Below, piece by piece: positions 17,132 through 26,294 of a DNA stretch of 64,000 nt. Both the position numbers and the translations under genes were made by a program. This stretch comes from Bacteroidota bacterium (GTDB lineage: Bacteria > Bacteroidota > Bacteroidia > Flavobacteriales > Flavobacteriaceae). Below the pieces are notes generated by a model. It saw nothing but the letters and a program-made list of their open reading frames with translations. It ran no database searches and was not told the origin of the DNA. Numbering within the stretch: the first letter of the stretch is position 1; every line of letters begins with the position of its first letter. The stretch lies in NCBI GenBank assembly GCA_024279425.1, contig JAJRRO010000018.1:62001-126000 (forward strand). The letters run 5' to 3'.

Positions 17132-18595
17132 TCATTTGTTCAAACTTTTCAATAAATCCTTTACAATTTTGAAATCATCAAAATCAATGCGTTTTCCGTT
17201 GGTTTCCTGGTAGGCCTCATGTCCTTTGCCCGCAACCAGGATAATATCATTGGCAATAGCCAATTGGCAAGCCGTTTTAATGGCTTTCTTACGGTTTTCA
17301 ATCGACAGTGTTTTTTTTACATTTTGGGGTTCAACACCAGCTTCCATCTCTTCAATTATCCCTGACGGGGATTCCGTACGAGGATTATCCGATGTAAAAA
17401 TGGCCTTAGTGCTCATTTGCGAAGCGATATTGCCCATGACCGGACGCTTAGACTTGTCTCTATCGCCACCACACCCCACAACGGTGATGACGTTTTCATT
17501 TCCAGTCCTCAATGTGTTGATTGTATCAAGCACATTTTTCAAGGCGTCCGGCGTATGGGCATAATCGACTATAGCCGTAATTTTTTCTTTTGATATATAA
17601 TATTGAAATCTTCCATCAACATTTTCCAATTCACTAAGCAAACGAAGGGTCTCTAATTTCTCAAGCCCAAAAAGGTGGGCAGTAGCATAGATCGCCAATA
17701 CATTATAGGCGTTAAAATGGCCTATAAGTTTGGTCCACAACTCATCGTCACCAATCTTCAACAATTGACCATCAAATTGACTTTCCAATATTTGGGTTTT
17801 ATAATCCGCGTATGATTTTAGGGCATAGGTGAATTTCTTGGCCTTGGTGTTCTGCAACATAATCAGACCATTCTTGTCGTCTACGTTGGTAAGTGCAAAT
17901 GCCCTTTTAGACAGATTGTCGAACAATGATTTTTTGGTATCCCGATAGTCGGCAAAGGTTTTATGGTAATCCAAATGATCGTGTGATAAATTGGTGAAAA
18001 TGGCCCCTTCAAAAACCAAACCCTCGGTTCTTTTTTGGTGAATTCCATGTGAGCTGACCTCCATAAAACAGAATTCCACTCCTTCTTCGTTCATTAAGTC
18101 TAAATGCTTATTTATGGTCAGAGCATCAGGTGTGGTATGACTTGTTTTATATGTCTTTTCGTCGACCATAATCTTAATGGTAGATATAAGGCCCACTTTA
18201 TATCCCGCATTTTTGAACAATTGATACAAAAGACTACTTATAGTGGTCTTACCATTGGTCCCCGTTATTCCAACAAGCTTTAAATTTTTTGACGGATTAC
18301 CATAGAAGTTTGAGGCCATTATGGCCAAAGCTTTATTCCCATCATCTACTTCGATGTAGGCGATACCATTTACCAGTTGATCTGGGAGCTCTTCACATAC
18401 AATACTTATTGCTCCAGAATCAATGGCTTTTTCAATAAACTTGTGACCATCGGTCAGCGTTCCTTTGATAGCAATGAACACATCATCCAATCCCACATTT
18501 CTGGAATCAAAACACAACGTATTTACCATAACATTGGTAGACCCACTTACAGCAGTAAGACCAACACCATATAATATGTCCTTCAATAGCTTCAT
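17132..18595 (-). CDS. murE: UDP-MurNAc-tripeptide synthetase MurE (meso-DAP type)
   Basis: Adds the third amino acid to the stem peptide. The ATP P-loop GITGTNGKTTISSLLYQ is near residue 107. DNPRTESP near 405 is the DNPR motif of meso-diaminopimelate-adding enzymes, so a DAP-type (A1gamma) peptidoglycan is expected. It overlaps the ftsI stop by four bases (ATGA). No murF or ddl follows, so the next ligase is encoded elsewhere. Confidence 0.97.
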   Translation of the reverse strand: MKLLKDILYGVGLTAVSGSTNVMVNTLCFDSRNVGLDDVFIAIKGTLTDGHKFIEKAIDSGAISIVCEELPDQLVNGIAYIEVDDGNKALAIMASNFYGNPSKNLKLVGITGTNGKTTISSLLYQLFKNAGYKVGLISTIKIMVDEKTYKTSHTTPDALTINKHLDLMNEEGVEFCFMEVSSHGIHQKRTEGLVFEGAIFTNLSHDHLDYHKTFADYRDTKKSLFDNLSKRAFALTNVDDKNGLIMLQNTKAKKFTYALKSYADYKTQILESQFDGQLLKIGDDELWTKLIGHFNAYNVLAIYATAHLFGLEKLETLRLLSELENVDGRFQYYISKEKITAIVDYAHTPDALKNVLDTINTLRTGNENVITVVGCGGDRDKSKRPVMGNIASQMSTKAIFTSDNPRTESPSGIIEEMEAGVEPQNVKKTLSIENRKKAIKTACQLAIANDIILVAGKGHEAYQETNGKRIDFDDFKIVKDLLKSLNK

Positions 18596-20598
18596 GAAAG
18601 TTCCAAAACGATTTTATCTACCTTATTGATATCTGTGCCATGGGAAATTGACTGCTCCCTAACCTTTCCATTTCCCCTTACCTCTACCTTAATTCCCAAA
18701 TTTTCCAGAATTGAAATAGCATCCATACCACTCATTCCTTTAACATTGGGAACCTTATTGTATTTCTTCTGGGCTTCTGCATAATACCTTTGATAGGAAT
18801 CATCCAATGCTTCATCTTGGGCATTCATCATATCCACCTCATCTATCAAAGGATTATTCGCATACACTTTTTGCGCTACTGATTTAAAAACAGGGCCCGA
18901 CACATCAGCTCCATAGTAGCCAACGCTATCATCAGGCTCATGAATGACCACAATACAGGAATATTTAGGGTCATCGGCAGGAAAATAACCAGCGAATGTT
19001 GATATATATTTTAATTTATCTGGATCTTTAGACACGTAATTTTTTTGTGCTGTACCAGTCTTACCTGCCATCGAAAAGTTTTTGGAATACAATCTATGAC
19101 CTGTCCCATGTTTCTTTTCAACCACATTCTTTAAAAGTTGTTGCACCTGAATGGCGGTCTCTTTCGAACAGATCGATGGGTTAATCACCTCTTTTTGAAA
19201 TTTTCGAATAGTCCTGTTCCATTCTTTTACTTCTTTGATCATTCTAGGCTTTACCATCTCTCCGTCGTTCGCAATAGCATTGTAGAAGGTCAGTATTTGC
19301 AATGGTGTCATGGAAACCTCATAACCATAGGCCATTTGTGCCAATGAAAGGCCCGACCAACCTTCATCACCTGGAAAACGGATCACTGGTTTTCCCTCTC
19401 CTTTAATAGGAAGCCCTAGTTCTGTACCAAGGCCCATATCCATAAGGCGGTTTACATATCTTGAAGGGTTCTCCTTATATCCGTTATGAATAGTTTTTGC
19501 AAATGCCGTATTTGAAGACACCTCAAATGCCTTTGCCATTGAAATTTTGCCATAGCCACCACGCTTGGAATCTTTTATTCTGTGATTATAGATTCGCCAG
19601 TACCCTTTTTTTGTGTCAATTACAGAGCTCGTGTCAATGACCTTATCCTCCAAGGCAGCAACCATACTCATTAATTTAAAGGTAGAACCGGGCTCGTGAG
19701 ATTCGCCAATCGCATAGTTGAGTCGCTCATAGTACTTGCCTTCTTTGGTCATTCCCAAGTTGGCGATAGCCTTGATCTCTCCTGTTTTGGTTTCCATTAC
19801 TATTACAGTGCCATGATCAGCCTTGTATTTCTCCAATTGCCCCAATAAAGCGTGATGCGCAATGTCCTGCATGTTAACATCAATCGTCGAATACACATCA
19901 TAACCGTCTTTCGGCTCTACAATATTCTCTTGACCTAGAGGTTTCCATTGGCCTTTAGCTATCTTTTGTTTTAAACGCTTCCCCTCTACGCCTCTTAGAT
20001 ACCGACCAAAAGCTCCTTCGAGCCCTACTCGGGTATAATATCCGTTTTCATCCTTTCGTTCATAGCCAACACTCCGTTCGGCAATTTTACCTAAGGGATG
20101 CTCCCTGACTGTTTTTTGCTCAACTATTAACCCCCCTTTGTATGGCCCTTTATTCAAAAGCGGAAAATTCTTGACGGCCATATAGTCCGAATAATCCAAA
20201 TTCCTAACCAATAGGGTATATCTATTTTTATTGCTCTTGGCCTTTCTTAAAAGCTGCTGATAATAGGACGATGTTTTACCTGTGAGTTTTGCAAGAGCTT
20301 CGGAAAGTGGTTTTACATTTTCTTTGAAATTGGCATCACTTACGGTAACCGCATCAAAACGAATAGTATATCTCGACACGGATGTGGCCAATAAACTACC
20401 ATCATCAGAATACAAGTTTCCACGATTTGGAGCAATCGTAAACACCTTTTCGGTGCGCTTCATGGCCAACGCTTTGTACTTATCGCCATGTACCATTTGA
20501 ATACTCGTCAATTTAAAAAGAACCGCTCCCGCAAACAGGAAAAGACAGCCTGCCACTATATACAACTTTGTTAATATGCTCTTTTCCGTTACTGGCAT
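18592..20598 (-). CDS. ftsI: Septal transpeptidase FtsI (PBP3) with PASTA domain
   Basis: A class B penicillin-binding protein of 668 residues. A short cytoplasmic end and one membrane helix (IVAGCLFLFAGAVLFKL) are followed by a dimerisation domain and the transpeptidase domain, with EPGSTFKLM (SxxK), SSNTAFAK (SxN) and AGKTGTAQ (KTG). The C-terminus carries one PASTA repeat (KVPNVKGMSGMDAISILE to the end), absent from E. coli PBP3 but common in this phylum. It works with FtsW. It overlaps its neighbours by 1 base (ftsL) and 4 bases (murE). Confidence 0.97.
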   Translation of the reverse strand: MPVTEKSILTKLYIVAGCLFLFAGAVLFKLTSIQMVHGDKYKALAMKRTEKVFTIAPNRGNLYSDDGSLLATSVSRYTIRFDAVTVSDANFKENVKPLSEALAKLTGKTSSYYQQLLRKAKSNKNRYTLLVRNLDYSDYMAVKNFPLLNKGPYKGGLIVEQKTVREHPLGKIAERSVGYERKDENGYYTRVGLEGAFGRYLRGVEGKRLKQKIAKGQWKPLGQENIVEPKDGYDVYSTIDVNMQDIAHHALLGQLEKYKADHGTVIVMETKTGEIKAIANLGMTKEGKYYERLNYAIGESHEPGSTFKLMSMVAALEDKVIDTSSVIDTKKGYWRIYNHRIKDSKRGGYGKISMAKAFEVSSNTAFAKTIHNGYKENPSRYVNRLMDMGLGTELGLPIKGEGKPVIRFPGDEGWSGLSLAQMAYGYEVSMTPLQILTFYNAIANDGEMVKPRMIKEVKEWNRTIRKFQKEVINPSICSKETAIQVQQLLKNVVEKKHGTGHRLYSKNFSMAGKTGTAQKNYVSKDPDKLKYISTFAGYFPADDPKYSCIVVIHEPDDSVGYYGADVSGPVFKSVAQKVYANNPLIDEVDMMNAQDEALDDSYQRYYAEAQKKYNKVPNVKGMSGMDAISILENLGIKVEVRGNGKVREQSISHGTDINKVDKIVLELS

Positions 20599-20918
20599 TA
20601 CTCTTTAATTGATTTTACCATTATCTTCTTGGGTGGGGTATCCGATGGAAACAAATCTTTGCTTTCCACTATTTTTGTTATTGTCGATTCCAATTTCAAT
20701 CGTTGAATGTCTGATCTCAGGTCTACAAATTGACTACGCAAGGCCTTTACATCTTCATTTAAAGCCGCAATTTGATGTACTTTTTTATCCGCACTATGCG
20801 AGCTACCAATCATAACCGTTGCCAAAAAGGAGATGAAAATTATAAATAGCCAATTTTTGGGAGCATCTCCGCTGACCAAAAACTTACCTCTAAGCACGTC
20901 TAAAATCCCTTTTTTCAT
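20598..20918 (-). CDS. ftsL: FtsL-like cell division protein
   Basis: A small bitopic protein. The start is set at the ATG at 20918 (MKKGILDVLRGKFLVSG), just past the rsmH stop; an upstream in-frame codon at 20957 would overlap rsmH by 32 bases. A cytoplasmic segment is followed by one membrane helix (WLFIIFISFLATVMIGSS) and a coiled-coil periplasmic part (IAALNEDVKALRSQFVDLR). The topology and place between rsmH and ftsI identify it as the Bacteroidota FtsL counterpart; sequence identity to E. coli FtsL is not expected. Confidence 0.88.
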   Translation of the reverse strand: MKKGILDVLRGKFLVSGDAPKNWLFIIFISFLATVMIGSSHSADKKVHQIAALNEDVKALRSQFVDLRSDIQRLKLESTITKIVESKDLFPSDTPPKKIMVKSIKE

Positions 20919-20925
20919 TATATGT

Positions 20926-21825
20926 TCAAATTCGTTGGGCAATTCTAAGTTTCGCACTTCTTGCCCTATTGTTCGCAGTTATTTCTTCTTTTGATGGTAC
21001 TAATAAACTCCCCACTTTTTTTAAGGGAACGTCGATGTTTCCATACAAATCCTTTTCTGGCTCTCCTTCAAATAATCCTGCCCTGATATACCTTTTCACG
21101 AGGCGGTCTTCCAAGGAGTGATAACTGATAACACTTAATCTACCTCCAACATTTAGCAATTCGGGTACTTGTTCCAATAATTCTTTTATCACCTGAATTT
21201 CCTGATTCACCTCAATACGAATAGCCTGATAAATCTGGGCCAAAATCTTGTGTTCCTTATGTTTTGGCAAAAACTGCTGTAAAACCATTTTCAATTGGGC
21301 CGATGTTTTTATCGGAGCCTCTTCCCTACTTGAAATAATCTTTCCTGCAATTGCATTCGCATTTCGCAAATCACCATATTTAAACAATACTTTTCGCAAA
21401 TCCTCATAGGCATATGCGTTCACTACATTAAAGGCCGAAACTGAGTTCTTCTTACTCATTCTCATATCCAAATCGGCATCGAAACGGGTTGAGAACCCCC
21501 GTTCTGCTATATCGAATTGATGCGACGAAACCCCAAAATCAGCCAAGATCCCATCTACTTTGCGAATGCCATAGAACTTTAAAAACTGTCTTATATATCT
21601 AAAGTTTTCATTGACCAATATGAATCTTTCGTCATCGATTGAATTGCCCAAAGCGTCCTCATCTTGGTCAAAGGCCAATAATTTACCCTTTGGACCCAAT
21701 CTTTTCAGTATTTCATTTGAATGCCCACCTCCACCAAAGGTCACATCCACGTAAATTCCATCTTCCCTAATATTGAGGCCATCAACAGACTCTTTTAGGA
21801 GAACAGGATTATGATACATCGTCAT
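20926..21825 (-). CDS. rsmH: 16S rRNA (cytosine-1402-N4)-methyltransferase RsmH
   Basis: Formerly MraW. The ATG at 21825 gives MTMYHNPVLLKESV, the standard start; a TTG at 21840 is also in frame but gives an unlikely extension. AdoMet-binding parts are DVTFGGGGHSNEIL near residue 30 and GILADFGVSSHQFD near 100. SYHSLEDRLVKR lies near 225. It methylates C1402 of 16S rRNA. It overlaps mraZ by 17 bases. Confidence 0.97.
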   Translation of the reverse strand: MTMYHNPVLLKESVDGLNIREDGIYVDVTFGGGGHSNEILKRLGPKGKLLAFDQDEDALGNSIDDERFILVNENFRYIRQFLKFYGIRKVDGILADFGVSSHQFDIAERGFSTRFDADLDMRMSKKNSVSAFNVVNAYAYEDLRKVLFKYGDLRNANAIAGKIISSREEAPIKTSAQLKMVLQQFLPKHKEHKILAQIYQAIRIEVNQEIQVIKELLEQVPELLNVGGRLSVISYHSLEDRLVKRYIRAGLFEGEPEKDLYGNIDVPLKKVGSLLVPSKEEITANNRARSAKLRIAQRI

Positions 21826-22282
21826 GGGGCTTTTCAGCAAACTTTACTTCATAGGCCAATTGCTCGCGTTCCTCTGGAGTGGATTCCAAATTTTTATCGT
21901 ACGATGCCCTGTTCCATATTTCAATATGTTTGTCCATTGGCGCCAGCACAACTTCCTTTTTAATGTCAACCAGACCGATGATATCCTTTGGAATCAACAA
22001 TCTACCCGTTGCGTCAATTTCTACTTGCCTTAAACCTGAAGTAAATTTTCTTTTAAATTCTCGATCTTTCCTACTATCCCCTAACTTTGCATTTAAGTTT
22101 GCCATTATCGCATTCCATTCGTAGGAAGGATAAAGTTCCAAGCATTCATCGTAATAGGATTTTTTAATGAAAAACCCATCTTTTATTGTAGGTGTAACTT
22201 GATTTCTGAGGGCAACAGGTAGCATTACCCTGCCCTTGGCATCGGCTTTACAATAAAATGTGCCTATGAAATAGATGTCCAA
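21809..22282 (-). CDS. mraZ: Transcriptional regulator MraZ
   Basis: The first gene of the division cluster. Two AbrB-like DNA-binding repeats are visible: GTFYCKADAKGRVMLP near residue 8 and QVEIDATGRLLIPKDI near 85, each with the DxxGR core. The start is set at TTG 22282, giving a 157-residue protein of normal family length. The only earlier in-frame start, GTG at 22342, adds 20 atypical residues and lies upstream of the likely promoter element at 22309-22316. MraZ represses its own cluster in other bacteria by binding repeats upstream; no clear repeat array was seen here. Confidence 0.92.
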   Translation of the reverse strand: MDIYFIGTFYCKADAKGRVMLPVALRNQVTPTIKDGFFIKKSYYDECLELYPSYEWNAIMANLNAKLGDSRKDREFKRKFTSGLRQVEIDATGRLLIPKDIIGLVDIKKEVVLAPMDKHIEIWNRASYDKNLESTPEEREQLAYEVKFAEKPHDDVS

Positions 22283-22308
22283 AACTGGTCGGTTTTTCTT
22301 ATATAACT

Positions 22309-22316
22309 CAAATATA
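22309..22316 (-). promoter_or_regulatory. mraZ: Putative -7 promoter element for the division cluster
   Basis: TATATTTG on the minus strand matches the Bacteroidota TAnnTTTG -7 consensus. A TTTG that could serve as the -33 element lies 25 bases further upstream (22342-22345), a little beyond the usual spacing. Transcription would start near 22302, leaving about 20 untranslated bases before the TTG start of mraZ. Confidence 0.45.
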
Positions 22317-22499
22317 TAAATATTATTACCACATTTTACCACAAAAAAACACTTTGTTAATAAAAATCAATGTTTTTTATAACAATTGGCCTAAAAAGTG
22401 ACTAAAACTTGATTTCATGTTTTTTTTGAACGCGCGACCTTGGTTTTGCACATACGAAGAAAATACCATAATTTACAAATCGTTATAATCGGCTTGCAC

Positions 22500-22527
22500 T
22501 TGTATTTTAAGGAAATGCCTATATTTG
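22500..22527 (+). promoter_or_regulatory. Putative flavobacterial promoter for the alpha/beta hydrolase and engB
   Basis: TTG (22500-22502), 17 bases, then TATATTTG (22520-22527), matching the TTG-N17-23-TAnnTTTG consensus described for Flavobacterium. Transcription would start near 22534, which favours the ATG at 22553 over the in-frame TTG at 22532 as the start of the next gene. Confidence 0.55.
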
Positions 22528-22552
22528 ACGATTGAGACCAGAAGTACTCTGC

Positions 22553-23317
22553 ATGGAAGAAGAGATTATCACAGAAGACAAATTTCGGTATATTGAAAAG
22601 GGCGAGGGTCCTCCTATTATTATTCTACATGGTCTCATGGGAGGGTTGAGTAACTTCAGGGGTGTCTCCGAGCATTTTCCAAAAAAAGGGTACAAGGTCT
22701 TGATTCCTGAATTACCCATCTACACGATGCCGATGCTTAAAACCAACGTAAAGAACTTCGCAAAATATCTTGAAAAATTCATCGAATTCAAAGGTCTGAA
22801 AGATGTGATCCTCCTTGGCAATTCTTTAGGAGGCCATATTGGGTTGTTACATACCAAAATGTATCCTGAAATGGTAAAGGCCTTGGTAATTACCGGAAGT
22901 TCTGGACTTTATGAAAGCGCTATGGGCGACGGATACCCCAAACGCGGAGATTATGAGTTCATCAAGAAAAAAGCCCAAGATGTTTTTTACGATTCGTCCG
23001 TTGCGACCAAAGAAATCGTGGATGAAGTTTTTGCTACGGTAAATGACCGGGTTAAACTTGTCAAAACCTTAGCAATTGCAAAGAGCGCCATTCGTCATAA
23101 TATGTCTATCGACCTGCCTCATATGCAAACCCCTACGTGCATAATTTGGGGAGAAAATGATACAGTTACACCGCCCAAAGTCGCTAAGGAGTTTCATGAA
23201 TTATTACCTGATTCTGAGTTGTTTTGGATTAAAAAATGTGGTCATGCCCCTATGATGGAGCACCCAAATCAGTTTAATGATATTCTAGACGCCTGGTTGG
23301 AGAAAAGGAATTTCTAA
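22553..23317 (+). CDS. Alpha/beta hydrolase
   Basis: A 254-residue alpha/beta-hydrolase fold protein. The oxyanion-loop motif IILHGLMGG is near residue 22, the nucleophile elbow GNSLGG near 90 provides Ser, and the acid and base are probably Asp in WGENDTVTPP near 205 and His in KCGHAPMMEHP near 235. No signal peptide, so it is cytoplasmic. The substrate is unknown; the family includes esterases and C-C bond hydrolases. It lies 11 bases upstream of engB and shares its promoter. Confidence 0.87.
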   Translation: MEEEIITEDKFRYIEKGEGPPIIILHGLMGGLSNFRGVSEHFPKKGYKVLIPELPIYTMPMLKTNVKNFAKYLEKFIEFKGLKDVILLGNSLGGHIGLLHTKMYPEMVKALVITGSSGLYESAMGDGYPKRGDYEFIKKKAQDVFYDSSVATKEIVDEVFATVNDRVKLVKTLAIAKSAIRHNMSIDLPHMQTPTCIIWGENDTVTPPKVAKEFHELLPDSELFWIKKCGHAPMMEHPNQFNDILDAWLEKRNF

Positions 23318-23328
23318 TCTAATCACCC

Positions 23329-23943
23329 ATGAAAATAAAGTCGGCAGACTTTGTAATGAGCAATTCAGATGTTGCCAAGTGCCCAAACGAATCGCTACCC
23401 GAATACGCCTTTATAGGTAGGTCCAATGTGGGTAAGTCTTCTCTAATCAATATGTTGACCGACCGGAAGAGTCTTGCCAAGACCTCAGGAAGGCCTGGAA
23501 AAACACAGTTGATCAATCATTTTAAAATTAATAGCAATTGGTTTTTGGTCGATTTACCCGGCTATGGTTATGCGCGTGTTTCAAAAAAAAACAAAAAGAC
23601 ATTTCAAAAATATATTACCGACTATTTTGTAAAACGCAAACAATTGGTTTCAGCCTTTGTTTTGGTCGATATTCGTCATGAACCCCAAAAAATCGACATG
23701 GAGTTTATGGAGCATTTGGGAGAAAATGGGATTCCTTTCAGTATTATTTTCACTAAAGCGGATAAATTGAAACCCAAGGTCATTGAAAAGAACGTGGATT
23801 CCTATATAAAGGAATTATTGAGTGATGTCTGGGAAGAAGCTCCCAACTATTTTGTGACTTCTTCTTCAAAAAAAATAGGTAGGGACGAACTTCTTGACCA
23901 CATATACACTATTAATTCCGAATTCTTCTCAGAGAACAAATAA
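23329..23943 (+). CDS. engB: Ribosome biogenesis GTPase EngB (YsxC/YihA)
   Basis: A TRAFAC-class GTPase needed for large-subunit ribosome assembly. G1 is [12 protein letters not shown] near residue 31, G2 lies in [12 protein letters not shown]3 is [10 protein letters not shown] near 75, G4 is TKADKL near 142, and G5 is VTSSSKKIG near 180. The length of 204 is typical. It follows the hydrolase by 11 bases and converges with a small minus-strand gene. Confidence 0.96.
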   Translation: MKIKSADFVMSNSDVAKCPNESLPEYAFIGRSNVGKSSLINMLTDRKSLAKTSGRPGKTQLINHFKINSNWFLVDLPGYGYARVSKKNKKTFQKYITDYFVKRKQLVSAFVLVDIRHEPQKIDMEFMEHLGENGIPFSIIFTKADKLKPKVIEKNVDSYIKELLSDVWEEAPNYFVTSSSKKIGRDELLDHIYTINSEFFSENK

Positions 23944-23950
23944 TCTGAGT

Positions 23951-24325
23951 CTAGGCCCTCGTCCTAATCAAATCAATCAAATCCTCAGCACTCTGTAATC
24001 CATCCAATTCGGCAGTATTTATTAAAATCTCAAGATCCCCTTCCGTTTCCATCAATATTACTGGAAAAGTGGGGCAATTGCCAATCTTCGATGCATATTG
24101 TCCTTGAAATTCGTCCTTATGTAAAAATTGCATCTTCATTGCATTTTCCTTTCTGAATTTCTTCCAAACCGTATTTTCTGTAAACCTTCCATACGTGATT
24201 CCACAAAGATTGCATTCATAGGTGCTTGGGCTAAATACTTTATGGGCACCATCAATAATCTTATTGTATATGCCAGAATCTGCATTATACACAAAAATGA
24301 GCTTTTGCTTCTTTTTGGTTTCCAT
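23951..24325 (-). CDS. Conserved protein of unknown function
   Basis: A 124-residue soluble protein beginning METKKKQKLIFVYNADSGIYN. It has a CNLCGITYGRF motif near residue 39 with a single CxxC pair and a hydrophobic strand-rich second half (FPVILMETEGDLEILINT). I recall close relatives in many Flavobacteria but no tested function. The CxxC could be redox-active or bind metal; the N-terminal part looks like a small alpha/beta fold. It converges with engB with 7 bases between stops. Confidence 0.6.
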   Translation of the reverse strand: METKKKQKLIFVYNADSGIYNKIIDGAHKVFSPSTYECNLCGITYGRFTENTVWKKFRKENAMKMQFLHKDEFQGQYASKIGNCPTFPVILMETEGDLEILINTAELDGLQSAEDLIDLIRTRA

Positions 24326-24411
24326 CGTTGAAAGGTAAATTATTATTTAACACTGTATTGGTCTAATACTACTGAACCATCTTACAGATATAAGAACTCA
24401 TTTCAAATCTC

Positions 24412-24553
24412 ATGAAAAAAATTTGCCTTAGCACTTCTTAGTATAGCCTTTAATTGCTCTGAGCAGAGAAAAAAGATAGAGCAGCTTCCTTCACTACTAA
24501 TAACTTTGTCCAACATCTACACTTTTGCATTCAATTTAGCAGAACGGAGCTGA
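24412..24553 (+). pseudogene. Lipoprotein gene remnant with a frameshift in a poly-A tract
   Basis: From the ATG at 24412 the first frame stops after nine codons. If one A is removed from the run of seven A at 24415-24421, the frame reads MKKFALALLSIAFNCSEQ, a lipoprotein signal with lipobox Cys, then RKKIEQLPSLL to a stop at 24551-24553. Only about 46 codons remain, so the gene is also cut short. The 282-bp gap 24326-24607 holds nothing else that I recognise. Confidence 0.5.
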
Positions 24554-24607
24554 TAACTCTATGGGTGTCAATAATCTGTAGGTGACCTTCAAAGTGGGAT
24601 GAACAAT

Positions 24608-25936
24608 TTAGTACATCTTAAATGGTTGGCCCGTACTTTCTAAAGTAGAAAACCAGAATCCACCTTCCATATTGATTTTTTTACGTTTATTGACCACAGC
24701 AGAAATGGGCAAATAAACATATTGGTTGTTCACCCTTCCTACCACGAATTGGGTCTTCCCGGACATTGCGCCATGAACAGCGTGATAAGCAAGTCCACTA
24801 CAAAACACACTATCGCCAGGGTTAGCAGGTGCACTTCTAATAATATAGCTTGGATCTATATATTTAATTGTCACTTCATAATTACGCTCTTTGAAAAAAT
24901 CAGCAATTCTTTTCTTGAGAAAAAGCCCAATATCCTTATGCTGAATGTTACCTGAGGCATCTGTAATCTGGCCCTCTTCGTTCTTTTTGAAAAGATTCTG
25001 CCCAGCTCCCTCCGCAACAACAATTACGGCATGTTGTTTGGCGTCCAGTCTTTTTTTCAAGATTTCCAAAAATCCTTTCTCGCCATCAAGTTCAAAATGC
25101 ATTTCAGGTATTAAAACAAAGTTGACAACAGGCATTGAAATTGCCGCCGAAGCTGCAATAAACCCACTATCACGGCCCATTAACTTTACGATGGCGATTC
25201 CGTTATATGCTCCAGTAGCCTCGTTGTGGGCATCTCTGATTATTGGGTTTGCAACATTGTATGCCGTTTCAAATCCAAACGATTTATCAATTAGGTCTAT
25301 GTCATTATCAATTGTTTTAGGGATTCCTATAACCGAAATATCCAACCCACGCCTTTTAATTTCCTCGCCAATTGCATTGGCACCCTTCAATGTACCATCT
25401 CCGCCAATGGTAAATAAAATATCAATCCCATTCTTTTCCAAGGTGTTTACCATTTCACCTACGTCCTGCCCGCCTCTTGACGACCCCAGTATGGTGCCTC
25501 CAAATTCATGAATATCCTTTACATAATCTGGAGTTAGGTTTACAAATTCATGACCAAACGCAGGAATCAACCCTTGATATCCATAACGAATACCTAATAT
25601 TCCCTTAACGCCATAAAAATAATGAAGCCCCATCACCAAACTTCGTATAACATTGTTGATGCCTGGACAGAGCCCCCCACAGGTAACAATTGCAGCAGTG
25701 GTTTCTTTTGTATCAAAGAAAATATTCTCACGAGGACCCGCTTTTTCCAAGGCTAGGGGCTCTTTATCATTTTTCAAACAGCTCTCGAATTCGTCCAAAG
25801 AGATATCCTTGAGCACTTTGTCGTTTTCCTTAACGAAGTTGAAAGTTTTATGCCCTTTTTCTTTACTTAAACCTAGTGGTGAATTAAATGCAGCATCACC
25901 CAAAACATGTATATCGAAATTTAATTCGCTCCCCAT
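24608..25936 (-). CDS. 6-phosphofructokinase (plant/spirochaete-like ATP group)
   Basis: A glycolytic enzyme phosphorylating fructose 6-phosphate. Motifs are VTCGGLCPGINNVIRSL near residue 88, GGDGTLKGANAIG near 180, GIPKTIDNDIDLIDKSFGF near 210 and LMGRDSGFIA near 265. It has Gly in GGDGT (ATP-type) together with Lys in PKTIDND, a combination I recall from plant-type ATP-PFKs and related bacterial enzymes; PPi use is less likely but not excluded. The start is ATG 25936 (MGSELNFDIHVLGD). An in-frame ATG at 26029 would add 31 basic residues not expected in the family. It is about 440 residues, longer than E. coli PfkA (320). Confidence 0.88.
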   Translation of the reverse strand: MGSELNFDIHVLGDAAFNSPLGLSKEKGHKTFNFVKENDKVLKDISLDEFESCLKNDKEPLALEKAGPRENIFFDTKETTAAIVTCGGLCPGINNVIRSLVMGLHYFYGVKGILGIRYGYQGLIPAFGHEFVNLTPDYVKDIHEFGGTILGSSRGGQDVGEMVNTLEKNGIDILFTIGGDGTLKGANAIGEEIKRRGLDISVIGIPKTIDNDIDLIDKSFGFETAYNVANPIIRDAHNEATGAYNGIAIVKLMGRDSGFIAASAAISMPVVNFVLIPEMHFELDGEKGFLEILKKRLDAKQHAVIVVAEGAGQNLFKKNEEGQITDASGNIQHKDIGLFLKKRIADFFKERNYEVTIKYIDPSYIIRSAPANPGDSVFCSGLAYHAVHGAMSGKTQFVVGRVNNQYVYLPISAVVNKRKKINMEGGFWFSTLESTGQPFKMY

Positions 25937-26294
25937 TGTTGTTTTATTTTTTTTGCAATGTATTTCAAAAACCAAGAGACTGTTTTGAATTCTATCAATT
26001 GATTTTCTATGACTCTTTTTGCGCACCATTTTGCTAAAATCTCTTCAAGTAGCCCTGCTATTATCATCTATTTTATCTGATGTTGCATCAAAAATGGCCT
26101 GTACAAATTCCAATCATAAAATTCAAAACAGTCTCTAACTTTAAAATTAATACTTCTCCCTAAAAGACAAGTCGTTTTTTGTATTCAATATGGGATTAAT
26201 ATTAAATCATGAACACAGATGACCAAATAGTTCGATTTCGGCAATGAAGTCATAATCATACAGCCATTTTAGAGGCCAAGAGAAAAATCAACTT
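25937..26294. other. Intergenic stretch, nothing recognised
   Basis: 358 AT-rich bases between gldC and the phosphofructokinase gene. There are only very short ORFs, and I see no RNA gene, hairpin with a T-run, or gene remnant that I can name. It presumably carries the phosphofructokinase promoter. Confidence 0.4.

Noticed and set aside
22283-22342. GTG at 22342 as the mraZ start
   Set aside because: It adds 20 residues not found in the family and lies upstream of the probable promoter element.
25937-26029. Longer N-terminus for phosphofructokinase from 26029
   Set aside because: The 31 added residues are basic and unlike the family; the ATG at 25936 gives the expected start.
26180-26280. 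Short ORFs in the gap upstream of gldC
   Set aside because: Fewer than 30 codons, no start context and no recognisable similarity.
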